Shown one piece after another: positions 9,174 to 19,673 of a stretch of 64,000 bases of DNA. The position numbers were made by a program, and so were the translations under genes. Position 1 is the first letter of the stretch. Each line of letters starts with the position of its first letter. The DNA lies in the NCBI GenBank assembly GCA_014192625.1, contig BJHM01000006.1:62001-126000 (forward strand). Reading direction: 5' to 3'. Below the pieces are notes generated by a model. It ran no database searches and was not told the DNA's origin. It saw nothing but the letters and a program-made list of their open reading frames with translations. This DNA is from Planctomycetota bacterium (GTDB taxonomy: Bacteria > Planctomycetota > UBA1135 > UBA2386).

Positions 9174-9279
9174 GCTGGGCCCACTCAGCTGGCCCATTCA
9201 GCTGGCCCCATTCAGCTCGGCCCACTCAGCTGGGCTCATTCAGCTGGGCTCATTCAGCTCGGCTCATTCAGCTGGGCAC
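9174..9279. repeat. 14-bp tandem repeat array between convergent genes
   Basis: About seven copies of a 14-bp unit (TCAGCTGGGCTCAT consensus, one copy 13 bp), with variants GG/CG and CCC/CTC. The array fills the gap between the cytochrome gene (ending 9161) and tyrS. The tyrS stop codon (complement of 9268-9270) lies inside the last unit. Confidence 0.9.
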
Positions 9280-10509
9280 GATCACGTATGCGGCTTTGCT
9301 TTTACCGACCTGCAGCAAGTGCTTGCCGGGCGGCAGCGCAAAGTTTGCATCCTTGCAAACCTCGCCGCCAACTCGAACACCGCCACCTTGCACCATGCGT
9401 TTGCCGTCGCTGTTGGAAACGACCAGCTTGGCGAGCGCGAGTGCGGAAGGCAGCCACAGCTTGCCGTCGCGCAACGCCGCCGCGTCTGCGACAAAGTCAG
9501 CGACAGCATCGGGCACGCCACCCTTTTGATGCATGCGATCAAACTCTGCGCGTGCTGCTTGTGCAGCAGCCTCGCCGTGGTAGTCGGTGACGATATGGCG
9601 CGCGAGTTCAAACTTCGCATCGAGCGGCCGCAGGACGAGATCGGCAACCGCGGCCTCCGGCACATCGGTCAGCAAATTAAAATACTTCCCGAGCAGCTCG
9701 TTGGGCAGTCGCAGCAGCTTCTGGAACTTTTCGCCAGGCGCGTCCGCAACACCAACGTAGTTGCCGAGCGACTTCGACATTTTCTGGCTGCCGTCGAGCC
9801 CTTCGAGCAACGGCATGGTCATGCACACCTGCGGCCGCATGCCTGATTGTTTTTGCAGTTCGCGGCCAACCATCAGATTGAACAACTGATCGGTGCCACC
9901 GAGTTCGACATCGGCCTTCAGTTCAACCGAGTCCCACCCCTGCAGCAACGGGTAGAGAAACTCATGCACCGAGATCGGCTGGTTGTCGCGGTAGCGATTC
10001 TGAAAGTCATCGCGGTCGAGAATCTGCGCCACGGTGTAGCGGCCCGCCAGCGCCACGCAATCCATGAAGGTTGCCTTATGAAACCACTCGCCGTTCTCGC
10101 GCTCTTCCGCCTGCTGCACATCCAGCACCATCGCAACCTGTGCACGATAGGTCTGCCGGTTCGCCTCGACTTGTTCGCGCAAAAGTGCCGGCCGCGTTTT
10201 ATTGCGGCCAGTGGGATCGCCCACCATCGCCGTCGCCGTGCCCCACAGCACAATCGCCGTGTGGCCGAGGCCTTGAAAGTCGCGCAGTTTGCGCAACACC
10301 ACCGTGTGGCCGAGGTGGATATCCGGCGAGCTAGGATCAATGCCGAGCTTCACCCGCAGCGGGCGGCCAGTCTTCAGGCTCTCAAGCAGCCGTTCACGAA
10401 GCTCTTGCTCGTGCACCAAATCCACGACACCGCGCCGCAAAACCGCGAGTTGTTCATCTACCGGAAGGAACGTCACAAAGTCATTTGTTAGCGGCGACCC
10501 TGCCACCAA
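9268..10509 (-). CDS. tyrS: Tyrosyl-tRNA synthetase
   Basis: Class I aminoacyl-tRNA synthetase that charges tRNA-Tyr (413 residues, normal length). The HIGH motif appears as HLGH (65-68) and the KMSKS loop is intact at 243-247. GGTDQ of the tyrosine-binding pocket is present, and a C-terminal S4-like RNA-binding domain (about 350-410) is complete. The TTG at 10509 overlaps the preceding lipoprotein gene by 22 nt. A GTG at 10476, just after that gene's stop, is an alternative start that loses only 11 residues. The last residues and the stop codon are encoded by the 14-bp repeat array. Function is very secure; the start is not. Confidence 0.95.
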   Translation of the reverse strand: MVAGSPLTNDFVTFLPVDEQLAVLRRGVVDLVHEQELRERLLESLKTGRPLRVKLGIDPSSPDIHLGHTVVLRKLRDFQGLGHTAIVLWGTATAMVGDPTGRNKTRPALLREQVEANRQTYRAQVAMVLDVQQAEERENGEWFHKATFMDCVALAGRYTVAQILDRDDFQNRYRDNQPISVHEFLYPLLQGWDSVELKADVELGGTDQLFNLMVGRELQKQSGMRPQVCMTMPLLEGLDGSQKMSKSLGNYVGVADAPGEKFQKLLRLPNELLGKYFNLLTDVPEAAVADLVLRPLDAKFELARHIVTDYHGEAAAQAARAEFDRMHQKGGVPDAVADFVADAAALRDGKLWLPSALALAKLVVSNSDGKRMVQGGGVRVGGEVCKDANFALPPGKHLLQVGKSKAAYVIVPS

Positions 10510-11684
10510 GCAAGCCAGCCGTCACGATCCCCCAGCTGGATGTTGGCCGCACCGATCGCGGCCAACGTCGCCATCGCAACCTGCGCCTGGTCGGGCTTGC
10601 CAAGTCGCACCCAGTCGATCAACAGGTTTAGGACCTTGGCGCGGTCCACGGCGGGGGCAAATTCCGCAGCCAACCGCACGTGCGGGAAGTGCTTCGCATC
10701 ACCAATCTTCATTGCCTCCTGCAACGAAACGAGCGGCTGCTGCTGGATCGGCAGGTAGCCACGCTGCCACTGCACGAGCCTGGCAGTCGCCAGAGTGACG
10801 CGCCTTACCGGCGCACGATCGGCGCGACTGCCGACAAAGCCCGGCAGGATGTCGACGCGCATTTCGACCCGACGCCGAACGGCGCCGATATCGGCAAACT
10901 TAAACTGCACAGCTAAGCGCAATGGTGCAACGCTGCCATCTGCACCGATGGTGATCGTGTCAGGCAGGTGCAAGAGTGCCGAGTCGCCGACCCTTCGACG
11001 CGAACCATCGACGAACTCGTCGATGATTTCGGCCTCGACCGAGAAGGCCACTGGATCCTCATCATCCTTGCCACCAAAGCGCATCGACGAGTCTGGCAAC
11101 GGCGGCACCACAAGCTCAAACTCGATCTGGTCGCCGATCTCCGATCCCAAGGGCAAAGATTTTGGCTCGGCGACGGTGTCGGGCGGCACGTCCGTCACAT
11201 TGGCGTCAACCGTCTTTTGCACGAGCGTGCTGGCCGCCATCGCGTGCAATTCCACTTCGAGCCCAAGGCAAAGCCTGGCGAACCCATCGATGCGATCGCG
11301 CACCCAAGCTGGCGCCGATGGGCCACGGCACTGCATCAGCACCTGCTGCATGGTCAGCAGATCACTTTCCTTGTAGGCAGCAATCAGCCTACGCAACAAG
11401 GCATCGTAGACGTTGGCCATGAGCAGATCGGTCGCATCGGTCGACACCCCGAACGGGACCACCACGGCAGTTGCCGGGATCGCTGGCCGCAGTGAACCGT
11501 CATCACGATCGATACTCGTCACGCAAGCCGCGCTGTGCAAAGCGACAGTGAGCCCCATCGCAGTTCGGAACGGCATCGCAGTGCGGAACAGCATCGCAGC
11601 GCGGAACGGCATCGCAGCGCGGAACGGCATCGCAGTGCGGAACAGCATCGCAGCGCGGAACAGCATCGCAGTGCAGAACATCAT
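10488..11684 (-). CDS. Predicted lipoprotein of unknown function with repeat-encoded N-terminus
   Basis: Not recognised. About 300 residues follow a signal ending VALHSAAC. The mature part starts with a helical section (about 60 residues) and continues into a beta-rich region; one stretch reads GDQIEFELVVPPLP. The 5' end is made of an 18-bp tandem repeat that encodes (M-L/P-F-R-T/A-A) units, so each repeat offers an in-frame ATG. Starts at 11684, 11681, 11576 (giving an 18-residue signal) or 11558 are all possible; I list the longest that stays clear of the hairpins behind rpsA. It lies between rpsA and tyrS on the same strand and overlaps tyrS by 22 nt. Confidence 0.6.
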   Translation of the reverse strand: MMFCTAMLFRAAMLFRTAMPFRAAMPFRAAMLFRTAMPFRTAMGLTVALHSAACVTSIDRDDGSLRPAIPATAVVVPFGVSTDATDLLMANVYDALLRRLIAAYKESDLLTMQQVLMQCRGPSAPAWVRDRIDGFARLCLGLEVELHAMAASTLVQKTVDANVTDVPPDTVAEPKSLPLGSEIGDQIEFELVVPPLPDSSMRFGGKDDEDPVAFSVEAEIIDEFVDGSRRRVGDSALLHLPDTITIGADGSVAPLRLAVQFKFADIGAVRRRVEMRVDILPGFVGSRADRAPVRRVTLATARLVQWQRGYLPIQQQPLVSLQEAMKIGDAKHFPHVRLAAEFAPAVDRAKVLNLLIDWVRLGKPDQAQVAMATLAAIGAANIQLGDRDGWLAWWQGRR

Positions 11685-11697
11685 CGCAGTGCAAACC
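11554..11697. repeat. 18-bp tandem repeat (eight copies) at the 5' end of a lipoprotein gene
   Basis: Eight consecutive 18-bp units of the form GGCATCGCAGTGCGGAAC, differing at a few positions. Because 18 is a multiple of 3, copy-number change would keep the downstream frame. On the minus strand each unit encodes six residues beginning with Met. Confidence 0.92.
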
Positions 11698-11739
11698 GCC
11701 CCGCAGCAAAAGCGAAAACGCCCGGTGCGGTTTTGGTCA

Positions 11740-11795
11740 GAGAGTGGGAAACCTCGCGCTCCCCACTCTCGCCATGGCCGCACAGGCGGCCATGG
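11740..11795 (-). terminator. Two GC-rich hairpins downstream of rpsA
   Basis: In the direction of rpsA transcription, a perfect 10-bp stem with an ACAG-type loop (11795-11772) comes first. A 9-bp stem follows (11770-11762 with 11748-11740). Neither has a long T-tract. They probably end or slow rpsA transcription before the lipoprotein gene. Confidence 0.5.
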
Positions 11796-11837
11796 ACCAG
11801 TGCTCGGGAGACCGTTGGTTACTCCCTTCACGTTCGA

Positions 11838-13643
<1,806 letters not shown>

Positions 13644-13853
13644 CAAACAAAAAAGGGTTAGGGAAAGAATGGTTGCGAACAAAACCCGGTCGCTGCAACA
13701 AGCAGTGCCGGAGCCCAGAGGCACGCCATGCAAACCATCTGCACAACGCGAATGAAAGTAAGGACGTGAACATCACGCCTTGCTTCCGGAGGTAGGAGGA
13801 GCATCAGCCGGATGCGGATCCGGACCAATGCCAACGTGTGCTTATTGTGCGCT

Positions 13854-14495
13854 CTAGTTGCCCAATTTGGCATTAGCAAGTCGCGCAACTTCTTGCCGCA
13901 GGGCCTCAACCCCACCCGGGGCGAGGACCTCAGCGGCGCTACGGGGGGTGCCAAGGCGCACCGTGCACTTCGCTGGCCGGGGCCATTTTGCACCGCGTGG
14001 GAACGAGCGGAACGAGCCTTCGATACCAGCGGGAATCACCGTTGCCCCAGTGCGGCGCACCAGAAAATCGATGCCCGAACGGAACGCCCCGACGCTGCCG
14101 TCAAGGCTGCGGGTGCCTTCGGCGAACAGTCCGACACAGCCGCCCTGTGCAAGGGCTTCGGACAAAAAGCGCAGCGCGTCTTTTGACGGCGCTTTGCGAT
14201 CAATCAAAACCACCCCAACCTTCTGCAGCCACCAGCGCAGCAGCCCACGCTTGGCGAGGCCGGACTGGGCCAAAAACTGCACCACCCGCCGGGTCGCACA
14301 GCCAAGCACCGGTGGGTCTAAATAGCTCGCGTGGTTGGCCACAATCAACACCGGCCCGGTGCGCGGCACATGGTGGGCACCTTCCACCGCCAGTCGCAGC
14401 CATACCTTGTTGCAGGTGTAGAGCAGCGCCTTGGACAGCCAATAGATCAGCCCGCTACTCACTTGCGGCGGTGCCACAAGACGCTTGCTACTCAT
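13854..14495 (-). CDS. plsC: 1-acyl-sn-glycerol-3-phosphate acyltransferase
   Basis: Membrane-associated acyltransferase making phosphatidic acid from lysophosphatidate (213 residues). The catalytic NHASYLD (HX4D) and the substrate-binding FAEGTRS blocks are present and correctly spaced, with a hydrophobic N-terminal helix (about 15-35) for membrane contact. The ATG at 14495 is used; a TTG two codons earlier is also possible. It begins 10 bp after the cmk stop, so the pair is an operon. In other bacteria this cmk neighbour is annotated plsC. Confidence 0.88.
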   Translation of the reverse strand: MSSKRLVAPPQVSSGLIYWLSKALLYTCNKVWLRLAVEGAHHVPRTGPVLIVANHASYLDPPVLGCATRRVVQFLAQSGLAKRGLLRWWLQKVGVVLIDRKAPSKDALRFLSEALAQGGCVGLFAEGTRSLDGSVGAFRSGIDFLVRRTGATVIPAGIEGSFRSFPRGAKWPRPAKCTVRLGTPRSAAEVLAPGGVEALRQEVARLANAKLGN

Positions 14496-14505
14496 GCGCA
14501 AAAGC

Positions 14506-15231
14506 TCACGACGGCATCACCCTTGGCTTGCCGCGGACCAAGGCAAGCACCAATGCGACCACCTGATCCGAACTGAGCAAACTGGTGTCGATAAATTGCG
14601 CGTCTTGCGCTTGCCGAAGCGGCGCGTCATCGCGCGTGCTGTCGAGCCGATCGCGAACCTCGATCTCGTGCAGGACGACCGACAGCGAGGCCGTTCTGCC
14701 CTGCCGCGCAAAATCCGCCACCCGACGCTCTGCACGAGCTAATGGTTTGGCGTCGAGAAAAACCTTCCATGCCGCATTCGGAAACACCGCCGTGCACATG
14801 TCGCGGCCTTCGGCAACCAGTGCGCCCGCAGCTGCCACTTGGCGTTGCAAGGCACGCATCGCCGCACGCACGAATGGCAACGCTGCAACCGCAGAGACCT
14901 GCGACTCGACCTCGCGGGTCCGCAGATGCGACGTCACGTCGAGGCCGTTGACCAGCACGCGGCCAGCGGCAAGCAACAGCTGGGTCTGGTCGAGCACTTT
15001 GCGCATCTGCGCTGCGCCGCGATCCGGCAATCCCGAACATTCGGCCGGCACGCAGCCGGCTTCTAGAAAGTGCCACGTGACGGCGCGATACATCGCCCCC
15101 GTATCGAGATACTGGTAACCCAACTGCCCGGCGACCCGTTTAGCGACCGTGCTCTTGCCAGCACCCGACGGCCCGTCGATCGCGACGACGTCGATTGCAG
15201 CACAACTGGGACTAGGTGAGGATCCGTTCAC
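14506..15231 (-). CDS. cmk: Cytidylate kinase
   Basis: Phosphorylates CMP/dCMP with ATP (241 residues, typical length). P-loop GPSGAGKST near the N-terminus, the YLDTGAMYRAVTW acceptor segment and EGRDMCTAVFPNA (the usual GRDIGTVVFP motif) are all present. LDAKPLARAERR and REVESQVSAVA are further family landmarks. The GTG at 15231 leaves 17 residues before the beta-strand of the P-loop; further in-frame starts at 15264 and 15276 would add an unlikely tail. Heads the cmk-plsC-rpsA set. Confidence 0.93.
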   Translation of the reverse strand: MNGSSPSPSCAAIDVVAIDGPSGAGKSTVAKRVAGQLGYQYLDTGAMYRAVTWHFLEAGCVPAECSGLPDRGAAQMRKVLDQTQLLLAAGRVLVNGLDVTSHLRTREVESQVSAVAALPFVRAAMRALQRQVAAAGALVAEGRDMCTAVFPNAAWKVFLDAKPLARAERRVADFARQGRTASLSVVLHEIEVRDRLDSTRDDAPLRQAQDAQFIDTSLLSSDQVVALVLALVRGKPRVMPS

Positions 15232-15356
15232 AAAAGGGCTGTGGGATATACCTGAAGTCCGCAAAAAATCAGCCACAACGTCGCCAGACTCGCAAGTCGC
15301 ATCGCGATGTTATTTGGGAGGAGCACCGCTGGATCAACCGCTGGATCAACCGCGCC

Positions 15357-16166
15357 CTAGGGGAAAGTGCGCGCGCCTGGGTCTGGCACTGGCGCTAGGC
15401 CCGCCTTGCCGCAACACACGTAGCGCAGTTCGGCACCGCGGATTTGAATGCCCACGCCGCCGGCATCGAAGGCTGGCAGGATGCAGTATTGCCCCGCATT
15501 GAAATGGCCGCGCGCCGGCCGGTGAATGTGGCCAAAGACCAGCAACTCGGCACCGGACTGAAATGCCGCCGCGATGGCCGCCGCGGTGGGATCAAAGCGC
15601 AGTTGGTCACCGCTCTTGATCACCCGTTCGCTTTGCGAGCGCGCGCGGTTGGCAACGCGCAAGGCAAGCCCCAGTGGCAGCCGCCGCGCCAGTTGTCGTA
15701 TGGGCCAGCTCCGCAGCCATCGCTTGGCGCGTTGGTATGGCAGGTCTTTAACGCACAATTCATCGCCATGCAGCAGCAACGCATCGAACGCGCCAAGGCG
15801 CACGCGCACGCCGCCCGACACCACGCGCGCGCCGCTCGCCTGCTCAAACTCGCGGCCAAGCAAGAAGTCGCGGTTGCCGTGCAGAATGGTGAGTTCCACG
15901 CCGGCGCTGACGGCCGCCAGGCACTGCTTCGCCACTTCGCGAACGATCCCAACGCGGACCTGCGCCTTCGCTATGTAGGTGTCAAACAGGTCGCCGAGCA
16001 TGAACATGCGCGCGCGCTCCGCTCGTGCCATCGCCAGCCATGCCGTGAGATGGGCAACCACTGTTCCGCCATTTGCCGGCACGTGCAGGTCCGACAATAG
16101 ATATGCAGGCCGCGCGGCATCGCCGGATAGCTCTGTGATGCGGGTGCCGAGGATTGGGTTCGTCAC
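15357..16166 (-). CDS. lpxH: UDP-2,3-diacylglucosamine diphosphatase (LpxH-type calcineurin-like phosphoesterase)
   Basis: Likely lipid A pathway enzyme that hydrolyses UDP-2,3-diacylglucosamine to lipid X (269 residues). The metallophosphoesterase blocks run in order: SDLHV, GDLFD, HGNRDFL, LLHGDELC and GHIHRPA. The HGDELC form with a preceding arginine-rich region is characteristic of LpxH rather than generic phosphoesterases. Starts at GTG 16166, sharing GTGA with the stop of the GH42-like gene, hence translationally coupled. Its presence implies a lipid A-bearing outer membrane. Being in an operon with a glycosidase and regulators is unexpected. Confidence 0.85.
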   Translation of the reverse strand: MTNPILGTRITELSGDAARPAYLLSDLHVPANGGTVVAHLTAWLAMARAERARMFMLGDLFDTYIAKAQVRVGIVREVAKQCLAAVSAGVELTILHGNRDFLLGREFEQASGARVVSGGVRVRLGAFDALLLHGDELCVKDLPYQRAKRWLRSWPIRQLARRLPLGLALRVANRARSQSERVIKSGDQLRFDPTAAAIAAAFQSGAELLVFGHIHRPARGHFNAGQYCILPAFDAGGVGIQIRGAELRYVCCGKAGLAPVPDPGARTFP

Positions 16167-18313
16167 GAACCGTCCTCCACGAGGAACAGCCCCGTGAACA
16201 CATCAAACGGGACCACAAACACATCCTTGCGGCCCAGGTCCTCGCCAGCGAGGGTGCGCAACTGCACCGGCCTTGGAAACGACAACTGCACGCTACGCTG
16301 CCGATTTTGCGCCAGATCGAACAGCACCTGTTCGTTGTCCAGCACATCGAGCCGCAACGCTAAAATACGGCGGCCATCGCGCGCCTTCAGCACCGTGCGC
16401 ATGAGGCACGTCGGCAGGCCTTCGCCGCGCACTTCAAACGGCGGCAAAACCGACGCGCTCTGGAGCACCTGGCGCACGCGCCGACGCAGATCCTGGGTTT
16501 TGCTAGCAAACCCAGGATTGAGCCGCTCATTCGCATAAAGGCACACCGGCAGGTTTAGGTAGACCGCGCGACCCTTGCCGGTGCGACGCTCAAGAAACAC
16601 CTGCTCGCTGCCTTCCGTCTGCGCACGGACCTCAAGGCCGGACGCACCGATCCCGCCCACCAATGGCGCACTGTTGCCCCCCTCGCCGAGGGCGCCACGC
16701 AGGGAAGCCTCCGCCACCAAAGCTGGCGGCTTTACCGTGAGCACGCCCTGACGCACTCGCAAGTCCTGCGCGCGGCCACTGCGCTTTTGAATGCCAAACA
16801 GAGCGTCGAGCCCACCGTTGGTCCGCAGCGCCAGCCGTTCGTCGTAGAGCGCCGGTGAGTGGTCGGTGAGCACCACGCCGCCAACCTGGACATAGTTGAT
16901 GATTGCTTGGCAACAACGATCGCTCAGCGCAATTGTGGCTGGCAGCACGAGCACGCGCGGTCGCTGCTGCAGCAGTAGCTCTGCCAGGTTCGCTTCGGCT
17001 ACGAAACGCGGCGAGTGGCCAAGGTCGCCGAGCAATTTGCACCAACTTCGGCGCGCTGCGAGGCTCGTGCTGTGCTGCGCTTCGTAAGAAGGCATTCGAC
17101 GAACCCAGCTAGCGCCATCAGCGGCGGAATCGAGCATCCACCAGACGCGCACCGAACTCTGCGACTCGACGAGCCAGAGATCGCCCGGCACCAACGAGGC
17201 ACCCGCACACGCATCCAGCGGCACGCAAAGCGCAGCGAACGCCGCCTGCAGGCTCTTGCCGGCCGCACTGGGGCCATCCTTCGTCAACATCACATCCGCG
17301 TTCCAGATCACTGCCCCGCGCAACCCCTGCGCGGCAACGGCGCACAACCGCGCAGTCAGCAGTGCCTGCAGTTGCGCGGTCGCCTTTGGTAACGTGATCG
17401 TCGTGTAGCAATCTTCGGCGGGCCTTAGTGAGCGCGCCAGCTCGACGGCGGCACCGCTGTCGTAGGGTTCGAGCAGCGACAGGCTCGCCAGCAACTTTGC
17501 GTAGTCGTGGCCGCCAAACGCGGCCGGGGCCTGAATGCCTGTCAGCCCCACCGGCACGCCGGGCAACTGCTGCTGTACCGACACTGTGATTTTAGTAACC
17601 ACGCGCGCAAACTGATCGTCAACAAACTCCAACCAGTCGCCAAACGGCCGCAGGTTTACCGGCAGGCCCTGACCGCCAAGTTCACGCCGCCGCACTTGAT
17701 CGGTGGTCAACGCCGCAACGCCATCCCAGTCCAAAAACTCGGTGGCCCACGCCGCATTGAGTTTTTGCAACGTGCCGTAGCGCAGTTGCAGGGAAGCAAC
17801 CAGCGCCACGCGACAAACATCGCAGCGACAGACATCGAGCGGTTGATTGTGCCGGGTCGCCGAGGCCTCATCCGCGAGCGCCACGAAGCGCAGCTCGGGA
17901 CATCGCATCTGCAAAGCAGCCGCCGCCGCGCGCTCGGCGGTGGCGAGCAGCAACGGTTCGATCTGCAGGCACGCGGGCCTTCGCAACTGCGTCGGATCGC
18001 GCTGCACTTCGTATGCAGTTCGCACCGGATCCCACTCGGCATCGCGCAGTTCTAGGTAGCCCTTGCCAACTGGTTGATCGAGGTAAAAAGCAAGCCCGGC
18101 TGAAGTCACCGCCGCACGATTCGCGCCGGGGCCGAGATTGATGGCGGTAAAGCCCAATGCCCGAATTTGCTGCAGCAGCAAAGCATCCTGCGCCTGCTCG
18201 GCACTCACCCACAATACCCGTTGGAAACCTGCTGCGCTTTCCGCCGCGCCCTGCGAAAAGGCGCAAGCGGCGACCGTACACATTGCCAGCAATAGCCGCG
18301 CACCGAGGCTCAT
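16163..18313 (-). CDS. Secreted GH42-like beta-galactosidase-type glycoside hydrolase
   Basis: A 716-residue exported protein with an N-terminal signal (MSLGARLLLAMCTVAACAF). Residues ~30-370 look like a TIM barrel: FTAINLGPG early on, then FVALADEAS with a probable acid/base Glu, followed by VCRCDVC, a Cys cluster like the metal-binding one in GH42. Residues ~385-600 resemble the glutamine-amidotransferase-like trimerisation domain of GH42 (RVLVLPATIALSD, YVQVGGVVLTDHSPALYDE). The start overlaps the regulator stop (ATGA) and the stop overlaps lpxH. Substrate is unknown; a beta-galactosidase name would be only an analogy. Confidence 0.68.
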   Translation of the reverse strand: MSLGARLLLAMCTVAACAFSQGAAESAAGFQRVLWVSAEQAQDALLLQQIRALGFTAINLGPGANRAAVTSAGLAFYLDQPVGKGYLELRDAEWDPVRTAYEVQRDPTQLRRPACLQIEPLLLATAERAAAAALQMRCPELRFVALADEASATRHNQPLDVCRCDVCRVALVASLQLRYGTLQKLNAAWATEFLDWDGVAALTTDQVRRRELGGQGLPVNLRPFGDWLEFVDDQFARVVTKITVSVQQQLPGVPVGLTGIQAPAAFGGHDYAKLLASLSLLEPYDSGAAVELARSLRPAEDCYTTITLPKATAQLQALLTARLCAVAAQGLRGAVIWNADVMLTKDGPSAAGKSLQAAFAALCVPLDACAGASLVPGDLWLVESQSSVRVWWMLDSAADGASWVRRMPSYEAQHSTSLAARRSWCKLLGDLGHSPRFVAEANLAELLLQQRPRVLVLPATIALSDRCCQAIINYVQVGGVVLTDHSPALYDERLALRTNGGLDALFGIQKRSGRAQDLRVRQGVLTVKPPALVAEASLRGALGEGGNSAPLVGGIGASGLEVRAQTEGSEQVFLERRTGKGRAVYLNLPVCLYANERLNPGFASKTQDLRRRVRQVLQSASVLPPFEVRGEGLPTCLMRTVLKARDGRRILALRLDVLDNEQVLFDLAQNRQRSVQLSFPRPVQLRTLAGEDLGRKDVFVVPFDVFTGLFLVEDGS

Positions 18314-19659
18314 TCGATGCCGTAGTCCTTCAACTTCTCCCAGAGCACCTTGCGGCTGATCCCGAGCACGGATGCCGCTTTTGTGCGATGCCCGCCCACC
18401 GCACGCAGCACCAGTTCAAGGTGGACCCGTTCGGCATCGACCTGCACCGCACGCAACGACTTGAGCGCGACCGGCGGCTCGAGCGCCGCGCGCCTAGTCT
18501 TGTCGACCGGCAGCAAGTGCTCCTTCTTCAGCACGGTCGCACCACCAGCCATCGCGATCGCCTGAGCAAGATGATTTTCTAGTTCGCGCACGTTGCCAGG
18601 CCAGCTGTATTCGGCCATTGCCTCCAGCACATCGGTCCTTACCGAGTACAGCCGGCCACCGCCGAACTTCTCGATGAAGTGCTGCACGAGCAGCGGCAGG
18701 TCACCCTCGCGCTCACGCAGCGGCGGCAAGCGCAGCGGCACTACGTTGAGGCGGTAGTAAAGGTCTTCGCGAAACTTGCCCTTCTTGCAAAGGTCAACCA
18801 GCGACAACTTGGTCGCCGACACCACGCGGATATCGACCTTGACCAGTTGCTCGCCACCGACCCGTTCAAACTCGCGTTCTTGCAGGACGCGCAGCAGCTT
18901 GACCTGGACCGACAGCGGCATGTCATCAATATCGTCGAGGAAGATCGTGCCGCCGGACGCCAACTCAAACCGGCCGCGGCGCAGCCGCTGCGCGTCGGTG
19001 AAGGCACCCTTTTCATGGCCAAACAACTCGGTCTCGAGCAACGATTCCGACAGTGCGCCGCACGACAGCGCCACGAACGCCTTGTCGCGCCGCGGACTTA
19101 GCTGATGAATCGCACGCGCAATCCGCTCCTTGCCAGTACCACTCTCGCCTTCGATCAGGATCGAAGCCTCGTTGGGCGCCACCGTGCGCACCGTCTTGAT
19201 CACCACGTCCATCGCGCGGCTGCGGCCAATCACAAATGGCAGGCCCTGCCCTTGGCCGTTTAGCAGTTCTGAGCGGAGCCGTTGATTCTCGTTGATCAAA
19301 GTCCGCACCCGCGACATGCGGCTCAACCGCTCAATCACGTGCTGATTGAGGAACGGCTTCTGAATGTAGTCATCCGCGCCGAACCGCATCGCCTCAACCG
19401 CCTGCTCAACCGTGGCGTAGCCGGTCATCACCAACACTTCGGTGTCGGGCCGACTGCGCTTGGCGGCGGTCAAAACCTGCAGACCATCGACCCCCGGCAG
19501 ACGCACATCGGTGATCACACAGTCGAACACCTGCTGGCCGAGCAGAGTCACCGCATGCGCGCCGTCTTCGGTGTGCACAACTTCGTGGCCAGCATCCTGC
19601 AGGTCGTCGCGCAACGTGATCGCAATCGTGATCTCGTCCTCAACCAACAGGACGCGCAT
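18310..19659 (-). CDS. NtrC-type response regulator with variant GAFTDA loop
   Basis: A 449-residue regulator: receiver domain with Asp51 (TDVRLPG) and Lys101, AAA+ domain with Walker A GESGTGKE (171-178) and Walker B GGTIFLDDID (~236-245), and a C-terminal Fis-type HTH (KAASVLGISRKVLWEKLKDY). The sigma54-contacting loop reads GAFTDA (218-223) instead of GAFTGA, so sigma54 activation may be weakened, altered or replaced by another output. ATG at 19659 is listed; TTG at 19677 would overlap the GGDEF gene stop. No histidine kinase gene is adjacent; the upstream neighbour is a degenerate GGDEF protein and the downstream one a secreted glycosidase. Confidence 0.88.
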   Translation of the reverse strand: MRVLLVEDEITIAITLRDDLQDAGHEVVHTEDGAHAVTLLGQQVFDCVITDVRLPGVDGLQVLTAAKRSRPDTEVLVMTGYATVEQAVEAMRFGADDYIQKPFLNQHVIERLSRMSRVRTLINENQRLRSELLNGQGQGLPFVIGRSRAMDVVIKTVRTVAPNEASILIEGESGTGKERIARAIHQLSPRRDKAFVALSCGALSESLLETELFGHEKGAFTDAQRLRRGRFELASGGTIFLDDIDDMPLSVQVKLLRVLQEREFERVGGEQLVKVDIRVVSATKLSLVDLCKKGKFREDLYYRLNVVPLRLPPLREREGDLPLLVQHFIEKFGGGRLYSVRTDVLEAMAEYSWPGNVRELENHLAQAIAMAGGATVLKKEHLLPVDKTRRAALEPPVALKSLRAVQVDAERVHLELVLRAVGGHRTKAASVLGISRKVLWEKLKDYGIE

Positions 19660-19673
19660 GCCAGCCGCCGCGG

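Noticed and set aside
9174-9279. Repetitive plus-strand peptide (LGSFSSAHSAG-like)
   Set aside because: Arises from reading the 14-bp array in frame; no start, no family and convergent to tyrS.
16163-18313. Naming the glycosidase lacZ or bga
   Set aside because: Only distant GH42-like features; substrate cannot be inferred.
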